This document shows, one piece after another, positions 7,902 through 16,712 of a stretch of DNA of 64,000 nt. The stretch comes from Amycolatopsis australiensis (GTDB lineage Bacteria; Actinomycetota; Actinomycetes; Mycobacteriales; Pseudonocardiaceae): NCBI RefSeq assembly GCF_900119165.1, contig NZ_FPJG01000006.1, positions 6,138,001 through 6,202,000 of the forward strand. The letters are read 5' to 3'. Each line of letters opens with the position of its first letter. Within the stretch, counting starts at the first letter, position 1. The translations under genes were made by a program, and so were the position numbers. The notes beneath the pieces are model-generated. The model had not been told where the DNA came from. It saw only the letters and a list, made by a program, of their open reading frames with translations, and did not search any database.

Positions 7902-8747
7902 TCACGCCTCCCCCATCACCAGCCCCTCGATCGTGTGCTTCTGGGTGATCGGCCGCAGCGTGTCGACGACCGGGCAGCCCAGGTGGGCGCGCACGGACTC
8001 CGGCAGCGACGCCCAGTACTCGCGCGTCACGGCGGCGTCGTGGCGTTCGTCGTTGCCGGCGCCCGGCGCGTCGAGGCCGAGGACCAGCACCGGCCGGGAC
8101 TTGGCCGAGTGGTTGGCCGTGCCCCGGTGGATCGTCAGCGCCGAGCGGATCGAGATGTCCCCCATCTTGGGGTACTTGCGGACGGCGAGCTCCCGGTAGC
8201 GCGGGTAGGCCTCGCGCGGCGGGAACATGCCGTGGTCGAAGGCGCTGCCGTCGTCGAAGTGGGTGCCCGGCGCGATCTCGAACGGCCCCATGTCCGGTTC
8301 GGTGTCGACGGCGGTCACGTTGACGGCCAGCGAGTTCAGCCTGCGGTGGCGCGCGGTCTCCTCGGGCATCGGGAAGTCGCGGTGCCACGGCTGGTCGACC
8401 GCGCCGGCCAGCGGGACGTCGAACCCGACCTCGACGATCTTGTACTCCGGGCCCAGCACGGCTTCGGCGATCGCGGTGATCCACGGGTGGCCGGCCAGGT
8501 CGGCGAACCCGCGCAGCTGCTCGGGGTGGATCTCGACGTAGAACCGGTTCGGCCCGCGGCCGACGGCGCCGCCCGGCCGGGCGCGGGCCTCGGCGAACGC
8601 CGTGTCGATGTCTTCGCCGAGCTGCTTGACCCAATCCCGCGAAAACGCCTGGGGCAGGCCGATGATGCCGTCCTGGTACAGGCGGGCGGTCAGCGACTCG
8701 GCTTCGGCGGCGCCGAGCGGGGCGGGGGCGGTCCGGTGCACGGTCAT
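7902..8747 (-). CDS. Phytanoyl-CoA dioxygenase (PhyH) family protein
   Basis: A 281-residue Fe(II)/2-oxoglutarate oxygenase of the PhyH family. The iron-binding H-x-D is in WHRDFP and the distal His in IHRGTANHS, followed by the 2-oxoglutarate-binding Arg (KSRP). Bacterial members hydroxylate small molecules, often in secondary metabolism, and the substrate is not predictable. The ATG at 8747 has GGAGG six bases upstream; the longer start at 8768 lacks a site. It faces a LacI-family gene across a perfect 26-base palindrome, which strongly suggests repression by that regulator. Confidence 0.88.
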   Translation of the reverse strand: MTVHRTAPAPLGAAEAESLTARLYQDGIIGLPQAFSRDWVKQLGEDIDTAFAEARARPGGAVGRGPNRFYVEIHPEQLRGFADLAGHPWITAIAEAVLGPEYKIVEVGFDVPLAGAVDQPWHRDFPMPEETARHRRLNSLAVNVTAVDTEPDMGPFEIAPGTHFDDGSAFDHGMFPPREAYPRYRELAVRKYPKMGDISIRSALTIHRGTANHSAKSRPVLVLGLDAPGAGNDERHDAAVTREYWASLPESVRAHLGCPVVDTLRPITQKHTIEGLVMGEA

Positions 8748-8788
8748 TCTCGGCCTCCGAGTGGTCACGACGGCGTGGCGACCTCAGT

Positions 8789-8814
8789 TTGCAACGTGGC
8801 ATGCCACGTTGCAA
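8789..8814. promoter_or_regulatory. Perfect 26-bp palindromic LacI-type operator
   Basis: The half-site TTGCAACGTGGCA (8789-8801) is followed at once by its exact reverse complement (8802-8814). It lies between the divergent PhyH (start 8747) and LacI-family (start 8831) genes, 17 bases from the regulator start codon. Position and symmetry fit an autoregulated LacI operator. Confidence 0.85.
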
Positions 8815-8830
8815 GAGGTACGCTGCGGGC

Positions 8831-9826
8831 GTGAACCCGAAACTGCGGGATGTGGCCGAGCACGCCGGGGTGTCCGTGCGCACGGTGTCCAACGTGGTCA
8901 ACGGCTTCCGCTACGTGGCCCCGGCGACCCGCGAGCGGGTGCAGGCGAGCATCGACGCGCTCGGCTACCGGCCCAACCTGGCCGCGCGGACGCTGCGGCG
9001 CGGCCGGACCGGTCTCGTGGCGCTGGTCGTCCCGGAAATCGACTCGCCGTACTTCGCCGAGCTGGCCGCGCGGACCGTGCGCATCGCCGGCCGCCGCGGG
9101 CTGACCGTCCTCATCGACCAGACGGACGGCGACGCCGAGCGCGAGAAGGAGCTGCTGCACGGCAAGCGCAGCCAGCTGGTCGACGGCGTGCTGTTCAGCC
9201 CGTGGGCGGTGGCCCCGGCCGAGCTGACGGCCCGGACCGACACCGTCCCGCTCGTGCTGCTCGGCGAGCACGACGGGACGGGCGGCGTCGACCACGTCGC
9301 GATCGACAACGTCGCCGCCGCGCGCGAGGCCACCGGGCACCTGCTGGCGGCCGGCCGGCGGCGCATCGCGGCGCTGGGCATCCAGCCGAAGTCCCTCAAC
9401 GCGACCGCTCGCCAGCGGCTGGCCGGGTACCGCGAGGCGCTCGCCGCCGCGGGGGTGGCCGCGGACCCGGCGCTCGAGGTGCCGGTCCGGCGCCTGCACC
9501 GGGCCGACGGCCACCGCGCGATGCTGCGGCTGCTGGACCGGCCCGAGCCGCCGGACGCGGTGTTCTGCTTCACCGACGAACTGGCACTCGGCGCGCTGCG
9601 GGCGGCCGCCGACCGCGGCGTCCCGGTGCCCGCCGGCGTGGCGCTGGTGGGGTTCGACGACATCGAGGACGGCCGGTTCAGCGTCCCGGCGCTCACGACG
9701 GTGGCACCGGACAAGGACCGCATCGCCGAGCTGGCCCTCGACCGGCTGGCCCGCCAGGCGGCCGAGCCGGAGCCGCCGCGCTCGATCGTCGCGCCGCACC
9801 GGCTGGTGGTGCGCGGGACCAGCTGA
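8831..9826 (+). CDS. LacI-family transcriptional regulator
   Basis: A 331-residue repressor. The N-terminal HTH (LRDVAEHAGVSVRTVSNVVN) and hinge helix (YRPNLAARTLRRGRTG) match LacI/GalR. The rest is a periplasmic-binding-like effector domain ending in VGFDDIEDGRFSVPALTTV, typical of the family. It probably binds the 26-base palindrome just upstream and controls itself and the divergent PhyH gene in response to a small ligand. The GTG at 8831 is chosen; the frame upstream runs through the operator. Its stop lies one base from the convergent membrane gene. Confidence 0.93.
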   Translation: MNPKLRDVAEHAGVSVRTVSNVVNGFRYVAPATRERVQASIDALGYRPNLAARTLRRGRTGLVALVVPEIDSPYFAELAARTVRIAGRRGLTVLIDQTDGDAEREKELLHGKRSQLVDGVLFSPWAVAPAELTARTDTVPLVLLGEHDGTGGVDHVAIDNVAAAREATGHLLAAGRRRIAALGIQPKSLNATARQRLAGYREALAAAGVAADPALEVPVRRLHRADGHRAMLRLLDRPEPPDAVFCFTDELALGALRAAADRGVPVPAGVALVGFDDIEDGRFSVPALTTVAPDKDRIAELALDRLARQAAEPEPPRSIVAPHRLVVRGTS

Positions 9827-9827
9827 G

Positions 9828-10277
9828 TCAGGTGTCCCGGTTCACCACCCGCAGGATCAGCCACTGGTCGAACCACGCCCCGGCCGTCGTCACCACGAGC
9901 ATCACCAGGCCGAGGATGAGGTGCGTGTAGCTGTGCAGCGGCGCGGCCCGGTCGGTCAGCTTCGTCAGCCCCACCTGCAGCAGCAGCCGCAGCGTGAAGA
10001 GGACGACGACGAGGGTGAGCGCCTGCTTGCTGCGCCACACCGCGCGCAGGTACTTGCGGCGCCGCGCCAGCAGCGTGAACCACAGCACCAGGTGCACCGC
10101 CAGGAGCGCGACCGGCAGGAACACCACCCACCGGTACCGGTCGCCGAACTGCAGGCTGAGGTCGTTGCTGGCCACCAGCAGCCCGACGAGCACGAAGTAC
10201 CAGCCCGGCAGGCCCTCGATCTTCCCGGCCCCGGTTCCGGCCGCTCGCGTGGGAACTGCTCCGCTCGGATCGGTCAT
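9828..10277 (-). CDS. Four-span membrane protein, function unknown
   Basis: A 149-residue integral membrane protein with a disordered N-terminus (about 1-22) and four hydrophobic segments near 27-45, 49-70, 84-103 and 114-135. Arg/Lys-rich loops (LARRRKYLRAVWRSK) suggest cytoplasmic connections. I do not recognise the family. The 133-base region between it and the divergent histidine kinase gene contains GGTACGA repeats, so it could be a target of the adjacent two-component system. Confidence 0.7.
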   Translation of the reverse strand: MTDPSGAVPTRAAGTGAGKIEGLPGWYFVLVGLLVASNDLSLQFGDRYRWVVFLPVALLAVHLVLWFTLLARRRKYLRAVWRSKQALTLVVVLFTLRLLLQVGLTKLTDRAAPLHSYTHLILGLVMLVVTTAGAWFDQWLILRVVNRDT

Positions 10278-10320
10278 GATCCGAGCTTTCCCGGATCGCC
10301 GGTGTCCGCGATCGACCTGC

Positions 10321-10359
10321 GGTACGAGATTGCGCGCCGCGTCTCGTACCCAGGTACGA
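10321..10359. promoter_or_regulatory. Three GGTACGA half-sites upstream of the kinase
   Basis: GGTACGAGA (10321-10329) is mirrored by TCTCGTACC (10342-10350). The latter forms a second palindrome with GGTACGA at 10353-10359, giving TCGTACC-CA-GGTACGA. Seven-base inverted half-sites with two bases between are an architecture used by NarL-family regulators, and one is encoded next door. Confidence 0.55.
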
Positions 10360-10410
10360 ACTCACCGCGCGAGAGCGGCACCCGGCCGCCGGGTGCGGCA
10401 CCATCGGCGG

Positions 10411-11592
10411 ATGACCTTCGCAGGCGCGGCACGCATTCCGTGGACCGGCCGCCGGGGGCCGCTGGTCGCCGAAGCCGTCGTTCTGGGCGCGCTCGTCGTG
10501 CTCGACACGGTCCTCGCCGCCCGGGCCGGCCCCGGCCGGGGTCAGCTCACGACGATCGCCGTCGAGTTCGCGCCGGGCGTCGGGCCGGTCGTGGCGCTGC
10601 TGGCCGTGCTGCGGCGCCGGTTCCCCGCCCACATCGCGGGGCTGGCCACTGCCGTGTCCGGGCTTTCCCTGCTGGGCACGGCGATCGCCGCCGCGCTCGC
10701 CGCCGCGGACGCGCGGCTCCCGCCGCAGCCCGGCGCGGCCGAAGCCCTCGCGATCGCGTTGCTGGTCGGGGCCTGCTGCCACCGGCTCCCGCCCCGGACG
10801 GCCACGGTCCAGGCCGTCCTCGGGGGCTGCGCGGCCACGCTCGCCCCGATCCTGCGCTACGGCACGGATTCCCCGGCCGCGCTCTACTCGGCCGGCGCCG
10901 CGCTGCTCTGGGGCGGCGCGCTCGCCGGCGGCCTGGTCCTGCGCGACGCCGACGTCCGGCACCGCGTCGAGGTGCTCGAACTCCGCTCCGCCGAACGCCT
11001 CCGGCTCGCCCGCGAGCTGCACGACCTCGTGGCCCACCAGATCACCGGCATCGTCGTGCGCGTGCAGGCCGCGCACCGCGTCGCCGAGCGCACCGGCGGC
11101 GACACCGCGACGTTCGCCGAGCTGGAAGCCGCGGGCACGGCGGCCCTGTCCGCGATGCGCCGGCTGGTCGGTGCCCTGCGCACCGGCGATGAAGACCTCT
11201 TCGTGCCGCCGGCCGACCTCGCCGCCGCCGTCGACCGCGCAGTGCCCGACGACGAGCGCGTCCACCTCGACGTCAGCCCGGACCTCGCGAGCCTGGCGGT
11301 CGCGCCCGAAGTGGTGACCACCGCGCACCGGCTGCTCACCGAGTCGCTCACCAACGTCCGGCGGCACGCGCCCGACGCCGCCGAAGTCCGGGTGCTCGTC
11401 CACCACGAACCGCCCGGCGAGCTCCGCGTCGAAGTGGTCAACGACGGCGCTGCCCGGCCCGCGCGCCGGGGCGGCTACGGCCTGCTCGGGATGGCGGAGC
11501 GGGTGGCGGCGGTGGGCGGTACGGTGCAGGCGGGACCGGCGGCGGGCCGGCGCTGGCGCGTGGTCGCGCGGCTGCCGCTCGAGCCGGGCTGA
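10411..11592 (+). CDS. NarL-type sensor histidine kinase
   Basis: A 393-residue membrane kinase. Roughly five to six hydrophobic segments occupy residues 15-180. The HisKA_3 dimerisation box follows, with the phosphoacceptor His in ARELHDLVAHQ. The HATPase domain ends with the G box region (GGYGLLGMAERV). It would phosphorylate the response regulator encoded 20 bases downstream. The ATG at 10411 follows CATCGGCGG; the open frame upstream to 9994 overlaps the divergent gene. The signal sensed is unknown, and the membrane region is unlike well-known sensor domains. Confidence 0.9.
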   Translation: MTFAGAARIPWTGRRGPLVAEAVVLGALVVLDTVLAARAGPGRGQLTTIAVEFAPGVGPVVALLAVLRRRFPAHIAGLATAVSGLSLLGTAIAAALAAADARLPPQPGAAEALAIALLVGACCHRLPPRTATVQAVLGGCAATLAPILRYGTDSPAALYSAGAALLWGGALAGGLVLRDADVRHRVEVLELRSAERLRLARELHDLVAHQITGIVVRVQAAHRVAERTGGDTATFAELEAAGTAALSAMRRLVGALRTGDEDLFVPPADLAAAVDRAVPDDERVHLDVSPDLASLAVAPEVVTTAHRLLTESLTNVRRHAPDAAEVRVLVHHEPPGELRVEVVNDGAARPARRGGYGLLGMAERVAAVGGTVQAGPAAGRRWRVVARLPLEPG

Positions 11593-11612
11593 CGCGGCAG
11601 AGGGGAGCGCGG

Positions 11613-12263
11613 GTGCCGACGCGAGTGCTGATCGCCGACGACCAGGCGATGGTCCGCGCGGGGTTCCGCCTGATCCTCGAGGGCGAACCGGACATCGAGG
11701 TGGTCGGCGAGGCCGCCGACGGCGACCAGGCGGTCCGCCTGGCCCGGGAGCTGCGCCCGGACGTCACGCTGATGGACATCCGGATGCCCGGCGTCGACGG
11801 GCTGCGCGCGACGGAGCTGCTGGCCGGCGCGGGCGTCCCGGACCCGCTGCACGTCGTGATGGTCACGACGTTCGGGCTCGACGAGAACGTGCACGCCGCG
11901 CTGCGGGCCGGCGCCTGCGGGTTCCTGCTCAAGGACGCCGGGCCGAACCTGCTCGTCGAAGCCGTGCACGCGGCCGCCCACGGCGAGGCGCTCGTCTCCC
12001 CCGCGATCACCACCCGGCTGCTCGCCCACTTCGCGCGCCGCGACACCCGGCGTGCCGCCGAACCCACGACCCCGCTCACGCCGCGGGAGCTCGACGTCGT
12101 GAAGGCCGTGGCGCGCGGCGCGACGAACGACGAGATCTGCCGCTCACTCGTGGTTTCGCTGCCCACCGTCAAGACCCACATCGGCGCGGCCAAGCGCAAG
12201 CTGGGGGCCCGCAACCGCACCGAGATCGCCATCTGGGCGTGGGAAAGCGGACTCGTCGGCTGA
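11613..12263 (+). CDS. NarL/FixJ-family response regulator
   Basis: A 216-residue regulator with an N-terminal receiver (acidic pocket IADDQ, phosphorylatable Asp55 in TLMDIRMPG, Lys in LLKDAG) and a C-terminal LuxR-type HTH (LTPRELDVVKAVARGATNDE, then SLPTVKTHI). It is the cognate partner of the kinase 20 bases upstream. The GTG at 11613 follows AGAGGGGAGCGCGG. Likely targets include its own operon through the GGTACGA sites at 10321-10359. An antisense gene overlaps the last 120 bases. Confidence 0.93.
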   Translation: MPTRVLIADDQAMVRAGFRLILEGEPDIEVVGEAADGDQAVRLARELRPDVTLMDIRMPGVDGLRATELLAGAGVPDPLHVVMVTTFGLDENVHAALRAGACGFLLKDAGPNLLVEAVHAAAHGEALVSPAITTRLLAHFARRDTRRAAEPTTPLTPRELDVVKAVARGATNDEICRSLVVSLPTVKTHIGAAKRKLGARNRTEIAIWAWESGLVG

Positions 12264-12725
12264 GCCGCCGGAGCCGTCACGGCGCCGCGGGACCCGCACG
12301 ACGACCGTGCGCGCGACGACGTCGCCGAACCGCTGCCGCCGTCGCGTCACCAGCATCACCACCACGCCGGTCAGTCCCCACGCGAAGCCGTCGACCACCA
12401 TCAACAGGTCCCGGACGACGAACGCCCCCAACGACGGGTGGCCGCCTTCGACGGTCCTGACTCGCAGGCGCAGCCAGCGCATCGCCGGTGTCTGGCCGCC
12501 GTGCCGGTACGGCCACCACGTGTTGAGCAGCTGGAGGCCGGCGAAGTCGAGCGCCAGCATGGTGTAGAGGACGACCTTCAGGAACGTCAGCAACCCGGGG
12601 CCGTGCGGGTGGAACAGCCAGACCACGGCGATCGCCAGCAGCAGCATGGGCACGAAGACGAGCATCTCGTCCAGCACGAACTGCGCGAGGCGGCGCCCGA
12701 CGACACCGATCCCCGAACCGGTCAT
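12144..12725 (-). CDS. RDD-family membrane protein
   Basis: A 193-residue protein with the RDD Pfam pattern: an Arg near the N-terminus (GRRLAQFVLDEMLVF), Asp in the second hydrophobic segment, and QTPAMRWLRLRVR. Three membrane segments are visible at about 18-40, 47-68 and 100-125. The family is linked to ion transport or housekeeping of the membrane but is poorly characterised. The ATG at 12725 is chosen over upstream Arg-rich sequence. The last 40 or so residues extend beyond the usual RDD end and run antisense to the response regulator for 120 bases. Confidence 0.75.
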   Translation of the reverse strand: MTGSGIGVVGRRLAQFVLDEMLVFVPMLLLAIAVVWLFHPHGPGLLTFLKVVLYTMLALDFAGLQLLNTWWPYRHGGQTPAMRWLRLRVRTVEGGHPSLGAFVVRDLLMVVDGFAWGLTGVVVMLVTRRRQRFGDVVARTVVVRVPRRRDGSGGSADESAFPRPDGDLGAVAGPQLALGRADVGLDGGQRNHE

Positions 12726-12883
12726 GCGCCCATGATCGCGGCTGCGGCGGGCGGCCGCGCGCTGAGTGGCCTCATACCCCGGGCGGAGGCGGGCGGCGCG
12801 ACTTCGTCCCACGGGCTGATCACCGCCGGCCGCGGCCGGGCCAGGCTCGGGCGCACCCCACCCGGCGACGGAAGGAACCCCCG

Positions 12884-14545
12884 GTGCGCATTTCCCGGAC
12901 AGGACTGGCGGCCGCGACGGCTGCCCTCTTCGCGGCCGCGGTGCCCGCTGCGGCCGCGGACCCGCTCACGCCGTACACGACCCAGCAGCTCCAGTGGGGC
13001 GACTGCCCGTTCAAGCCGGGCGCGGACGACGCCGCGGTGCAGTGCGCGCTCGTCACCGTGCCGCGCGACTGGGCCGACCCGGCCGCGGGCACCGACCTGA
13101 CGGTGTCGATCAGCCGTGCCGCCGCGACCGGCGAACGGCGGGGCGCGCTCCTGCTCAACCCGGGCGGGCCGGGCGGCCAGGGCACCACGCTGGCCGGCCC
13201 GCTCGCCGCGCTGGAACCGTCCGTGCACCGGCTCTACGACTTCGTCGGCATGGACCCGCGCGGCACCGGCCATGCGGGCACCGACGACAAGGGCTTCCAG
13301 TGCCAGGTCCCGGTCGGCAGGCTGCCGCAGGGCCCGCTCGACGCCCGCGACCGTTCGGCCGCGAGCATCGCGAACCACCAGCAGGTGCCGCGCGCGGTCG
13401 CCGAGGCGTGCCAGAGCGACGCGCTCGCGCCGTACGTGACGACGTGGCAGACCGCGCACGACATGGACCTGATCCGCACGCTGCTGGGCGACGAGAAGCT
13501 GAACTACCTCGGCTACTCCTACGGCACGTGGCTCGGCGCCAAGTACGCGTCGCTGTTCCCGGAGCACACCGGCAAGACCGTGCTCGACTCCAGCGTGAAC
13601 TTCGAAGGCCGGCTGCAGGCGGACTTCGAGGCGTTCCCGGTGATCGACCAGCGGCAGTTCGACGACGTCTACCTGCCGTGGCTGGCCCGCAACTTCACGG
13701 CCCAGCTGGGTGGCACGGCGGCCGCGGTCAAGGCGAAGTGGGAACGCGTCCGCGCGTACTACGGCAGCCACGGCGTCTCCCCCGACACCTACGACGGCAT
13801 CTTCGTCGGCAACGGCAGCGAACTGCGCTGGCTGCTCGGCGCGCTGGTCCTCCTGCAGGGCGCGGCGGCGCTCGACGGCACGCCGGCCACTCCCCCGCCG
13901 GTGCTGGCCGGCCGGCTCGACGCCGCGGCGCGCCAGGCGTTCGGCGTCCCGGCCGCCGCGGTGACCCCGGCCGTGGTGGCCGCGTCCGCGCCGGACTACA
14001 CCCGGGCGCCCGGCACCCGCTACGCCGTCGCGTGCGGTGACCAGCCGACCCGCCCGGCCCCCTGGTACAAGCGGCTGTCCGACCGGCAGGGCCCGGCGTA
14101 CCCGCTCTTCGGCTGGGCCTACGGCCTCGGCGAGACGTGCGGCTTCTGGTCGGACGAGCCGCGGCACGCGCTGCCGGACGTGCCCGCGTCGGTGGCGGGG
14201 AACATCCTGGTGGTGCAAGGGGAATTCGATCCGCAGACCGGCTACGAGCAGGCTTCGTCGGCGGCGCGGGCGGCCGGCGTGCCGCTGGTGTCGGTCGACG
14301 ACTCGCCGTTCCACGGCCAATACGCGCTGGGCGGCAACCCGTGCGTCGACGGGCTGGTGAACGTGTTCCTCACCAGGAACTCCCGGCCCGGCAGCACGAC
14401 GTGTCCCGGTGTCCCGCTGCCGGGCGAGGACGAGGTCCACCCCGTCGCCGGGCCGGTGCGCGGCACGGCGGCCGTCCAAACGCGACTGTCCGGCGACGCC
14501 GTGCGCACCCGGGTGCAGGACGAAGTCAGCGCGGTGAACCGCTGA
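12884..14545 (+). CDS. Secreted alpha/beta-hydrolase, tripeptidyl aminopeptidase type
   Basis: A 553-residue exported peptidase of the Streptomyces TAP/SlpD-like group. Residues 1-25 are a signal peptide ending in AAAA. The oxyanion-hole region LLNPGGPGGQG, the nucleophile elbow GYSYGTWLG and a C-terminal TAP-like domain with the Asp in VVQGEFDPQTGYEQA and the His in DSPFHGQYALGG are all present. It would trim peptides outside the cell for nutrition. The GTG at 12884 follows GGAAGGA. Its last 20 bases overlap the convergent MFS gene. Confidence 0.9.
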   Translation: MRISRTGLAAATAALFAAAVPAAAADPLTPYTTQQLQWGDCPFKPGADDAAVQCALVTVPRDWADPAAGTDLTVSISRAAATGERRGALLLNPGGPGGQGTTLAGPLAALEPSVHRLYDFVGMDPRGTGHAGTDDKGFQCQVPVGRLPQGPLDARDRSAASIANHQQVPRAVAEACQSDALAPYVTTWQTAHDMDLIRTLLGDEKLNYLGYSYGTWLGAKYASLFPEHTGKTVLDSSVNFEGRLQADFEAFPVIDQRQFDDVYLPWLARNFTAQLGGTAAAVKAKWERVRAYYGSHGVSPDTYDGIFVGNGSELRWLLGALVLLQGAAALDGTPATPPPVLAGRLDAAARQAFGVPAAAVTPAVVAASAPDYTRAPGTRYAVACGDQPTRPAPWYKRLSDRQGPAYPLFGWAYGLGETCGFWSDEPRHALPDVPASVAGNILVVQGEFDPQTGYEQASSAARAAGVPLVSVDDSPFHGQYALGGNPCVDGLVNVFLTRNSRPGSTTCPGVPLPGEDEVHPVAGPVRGTAAVQTRLSGDAVRTRVQDEVSAVNR

Positions 14546-15728
14546 CGGCGCGGCCGCGGCGCGCCAGGTGCGCCGCGGCCAGCACGCCCGCCACGAGCGC
14601 GGCCAGCACCCCGGCGAAGACGTACGTCCGGCCCAGGCCGGCCGCGTCGATCACCGGCTGGGCGAGCAGGGGTGAGGCGAACTGGCCGAGGAACAGCGCC
14701 GAGGTGAGCAGGCCCAGCGCCTTCGTCCGGGCACCCGGCGCCACCGACGCGACGACCCAGCCGTTGACCGTCGGGTTCTGCAGGCCGATGCCGAGGCCGA
14801 CCACGACCATGCCGATCGCCGCCGTCGCGAGGCCACCCGCCAGGCCGATCACCACCAGGCCCGCCGCGAACGCGGCGAACATGCCGGTCGCCAGTCCCGG
14901 GAAGCTCCACCTCGTCCGCAGCCGCGGGAAGTTGAGCCCCACCAGCGTCATCACCAGGTTGACCGCGGCGATGAGCGCGCCCGCGGCGGCCGGGCCCGCG
15001 CCGCCGACCTGCGCCAGCCAGAACGGCGCCTGCGTCGGCACGGTGTAGAACACCACCACGCCGAGGAACATCACCGCGTACAGGCCGAGCAGCCGCGGCT
15101 GCCACGGCGACTCCGCCGTGGCCTCTTCGGCGGCGGGCTGGGCGACGGCCTCGGGCACGAACCGGAGCACCAGGACCAGCAGCGGCACCGCGAGGAGGTA
15201 GACCGCGAACGGCCCGCGCCAGCCGGCCGCGGCGAGCAGGCCGCCCAGCAGCAGCGCGACGACGCCGCCGAACCCCATCGCCGCCCCCTGCAGGCCCAGC
15301 ACCCGGCCGTGCTCGGTGACCGGGTGGTGGTCGGCGAGCAGCGCGGTCGACGTCGTCATGACACCCGCGATCCCGACGCCGAGCAGCGCCCGCCCGGCCA
15401 GCAGCGCGGGCAGCGAGTCCAGCACCAGGCCGGAGCCACCGCCCACGGTGTACAGCACGAGGCACGCGGCCAGCACGCGGACCCGGCCGATCCGGCCGCC
15501 GAGCCGCGCCAGCAGCGGCGCGGACACCATGATCGCCAGCCCCGGCAGGGTCAGCACGAGCCGCACCAGCAGCTCGGCGTGCGCTTCGGCGGCGAAGTGC
15601 CGTTCCATCCCGGGCAGCGCCGGGGTGATCGTGGCGCTGGCCATGATGGTCATGGTGCTGACGCCGAGCAGGGTCGCCAGCAGGGACCGCGGCGGGCGGC
15701 GCACCTCGGTGAGCATCGTCTCCGTCAT
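14526..15728 (-). CDS. MFS drug/sugar efflux transporter
   Basis: A 400-residue 12-span major facilitator protein. The conserved loop motif after TM2 (LARLGGRIGRVRVL), the motif around TM5 (GAAMGFGGVVALLLGG) and a long central loop (about 190-215) are visible. It resembles proton-driven drug exporters of the CynX/DHA1 type. It lies 18 bases downstream of an XRE regulator on the same strand, so the two form an operon and the regulator probably controls the pump. The substrate is unknown. Confidence 0.88.
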   Translation of the reverse strand: MTETMLTEVRRPPRSLLATLLGVSTMTIMASATITPALPGMERHFAAEAHAELLVRLVLTLPGLAIMVSAPLLARLGGRIGRVRVLAACLVLYTVGGGSGLVLDSLPALLAGRALLGVGIAGVMTTSTALLADHHPVTEHGRVLGLQGAAMGFGGVVALLLGGLLAAAGWRGPFAVYLLAVPLLVLVLRFVPEAVAQPAAEEATAESPWQPRLLGLYAVMFLGVVVFYTVPTQAPFWLAQVGGAGPAAAGALIAAVNLVMTLVGLNFPRLRTRWSFPGLATGMFAAFAAGLVVIGLAGGLATAAIGMVVVGLGIGLQNPTVNGWVVASVAPGARTKALGLLTSALFLGQFASPLLAQPVIDAAGLGRTYVFAGVLAALVAGVLAAAHLARRGRAVSGSPR

Positions 15729-15746
15729 GCCGCCGACGGTAAGACC

Positions 15747-16598
15747 TCAACCTTTGTCGAGGTCAACATCCGGGGCGCGCAACCGGTCCATCGCGGACTG
15801 GCTCGCCGCGTCCGCGGCCCGGTAGATCACCAGCAGCTGGTCCGGATCCTGAAGGGGCGCAAGCGTTTCGTACTGCACGGCGAACTCGCCGGCGACGGGA
15901 TGCCGCAGCCGCTTGCGCCCGCGTCCGCTGACCTTGACGTCCCGCTCGGCCCACAGCCGGGCGAAGTCCGCGTCACGGGCGGTGAATTCGGCGATGAGAC
16001 CGGACAGGGCCCGGTCGCCGGGGTGCGCGGCCCACGCGGCGCGCAGGTGGGCGATCCCTTCCCGCACCACGCGTTCGCGGTCGACGTAGAACTCGCGCAC
16101 CTGCGGGTGCAGCAGGCACAGCCACATCGCGTTGCGCCGCGACGGCGGCAGGGTGGCGAAGTCCACCAGCAGCCGCGTCATTTCGGCGTTCCAGGCGAGG
16201 ATGTCGTAGCGGTGGTTCATCAGCATGGCCGGCAGCGGTGCCAGATCGGTGACGAGCCGGGCCAGCGGTGGCGCCGCGGCGGTGGCGGGCTCGCCGCCGG
16301 TGCGGGGGCGGTGGCCGGCCAGGTCGAAGAGGTAGGCGCGTTCGTCCGGCGTCAGGCGCAGCGCCCCGGCCAGTGCCTCGGCCACCTCGGCCGACGGCCG
16401 CAGCCCGCGGGCCTGCTCCAGCCGCACGACGTAGTCGACGCTGACGCCGGCCAGTTCGGCGACCTCTTCCCGGCGCAGTCCCGGCGTCCGCCGGGCCCGG
16501 CGCGGCGGGAGGCCGAGGTCGCCCGGGTCCAGGCGTTCCCGCCGGCTCCGCAGGAACGCGGCCAGCTCCTGGGTCCGGTCCACGGTGCTGGTGATCAT
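15747..16598 (-). CDS. XRE regulator with MmyB-like ligand domain
   Basis: A 283-residue regulator. The HTH at about 15-75 contains RRTPGLRREEVAELAGVSVD, the signature of the large actinobacterial XRE/MmyB group. The C-terminal domain (about 110-280, MNHRYDILAWNAEMTRLL) is the MmyB-like ligand-binding fold related to PAS domains. The group regulates transporter and oxidoreductase genes next to it. It is the first gene of an operon with the MFS pump, and is divergent from an aldo/keto reductase 115 bases away, which may be a second target. Confidence 0.9.
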   Translation of the reverse strand: MITSTVDRTQELAAFLRSRRERLDPGDLGLPPRRARRTPGLRREEVAELAGVSVDYVVRLEQARGLRPSAEVAEALAGALRLTPDERAYLFDLAGHRPRTGGEPATAAAPPLARLVTDLAPLPAMLMNHRYDILAWNAEMTRLLVDFATLPPSRRNAMWLCLLHPQVREFYVDRERVVREGIAHLRAAWAAHPGDRALSGLIAEFTARDADFARLWAERDVKVSGRGRKRLRHPVAGEFAVQYETLAPLQDPDQLLVIYRAADAASQSAMDRLRAPDVDLDKG

Positions 16599-16712
16599 GG
16601 CGTGTGCAACGGCCGGGGTGGGACGCGTGTTCCCAGGATGTTCCTTCCCTTACCCCGGGCCCGCGGCGATCGCAGACTCGGTCCCGCACCGATCACGAGC
16701 ACAGGAGGACCG

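Noticed and set aside
8965..11406. An 813-codon minus-strand frame
   Set aside because: It crosses antisense to a LacI gene and a histidine kinase. It shares no family features.
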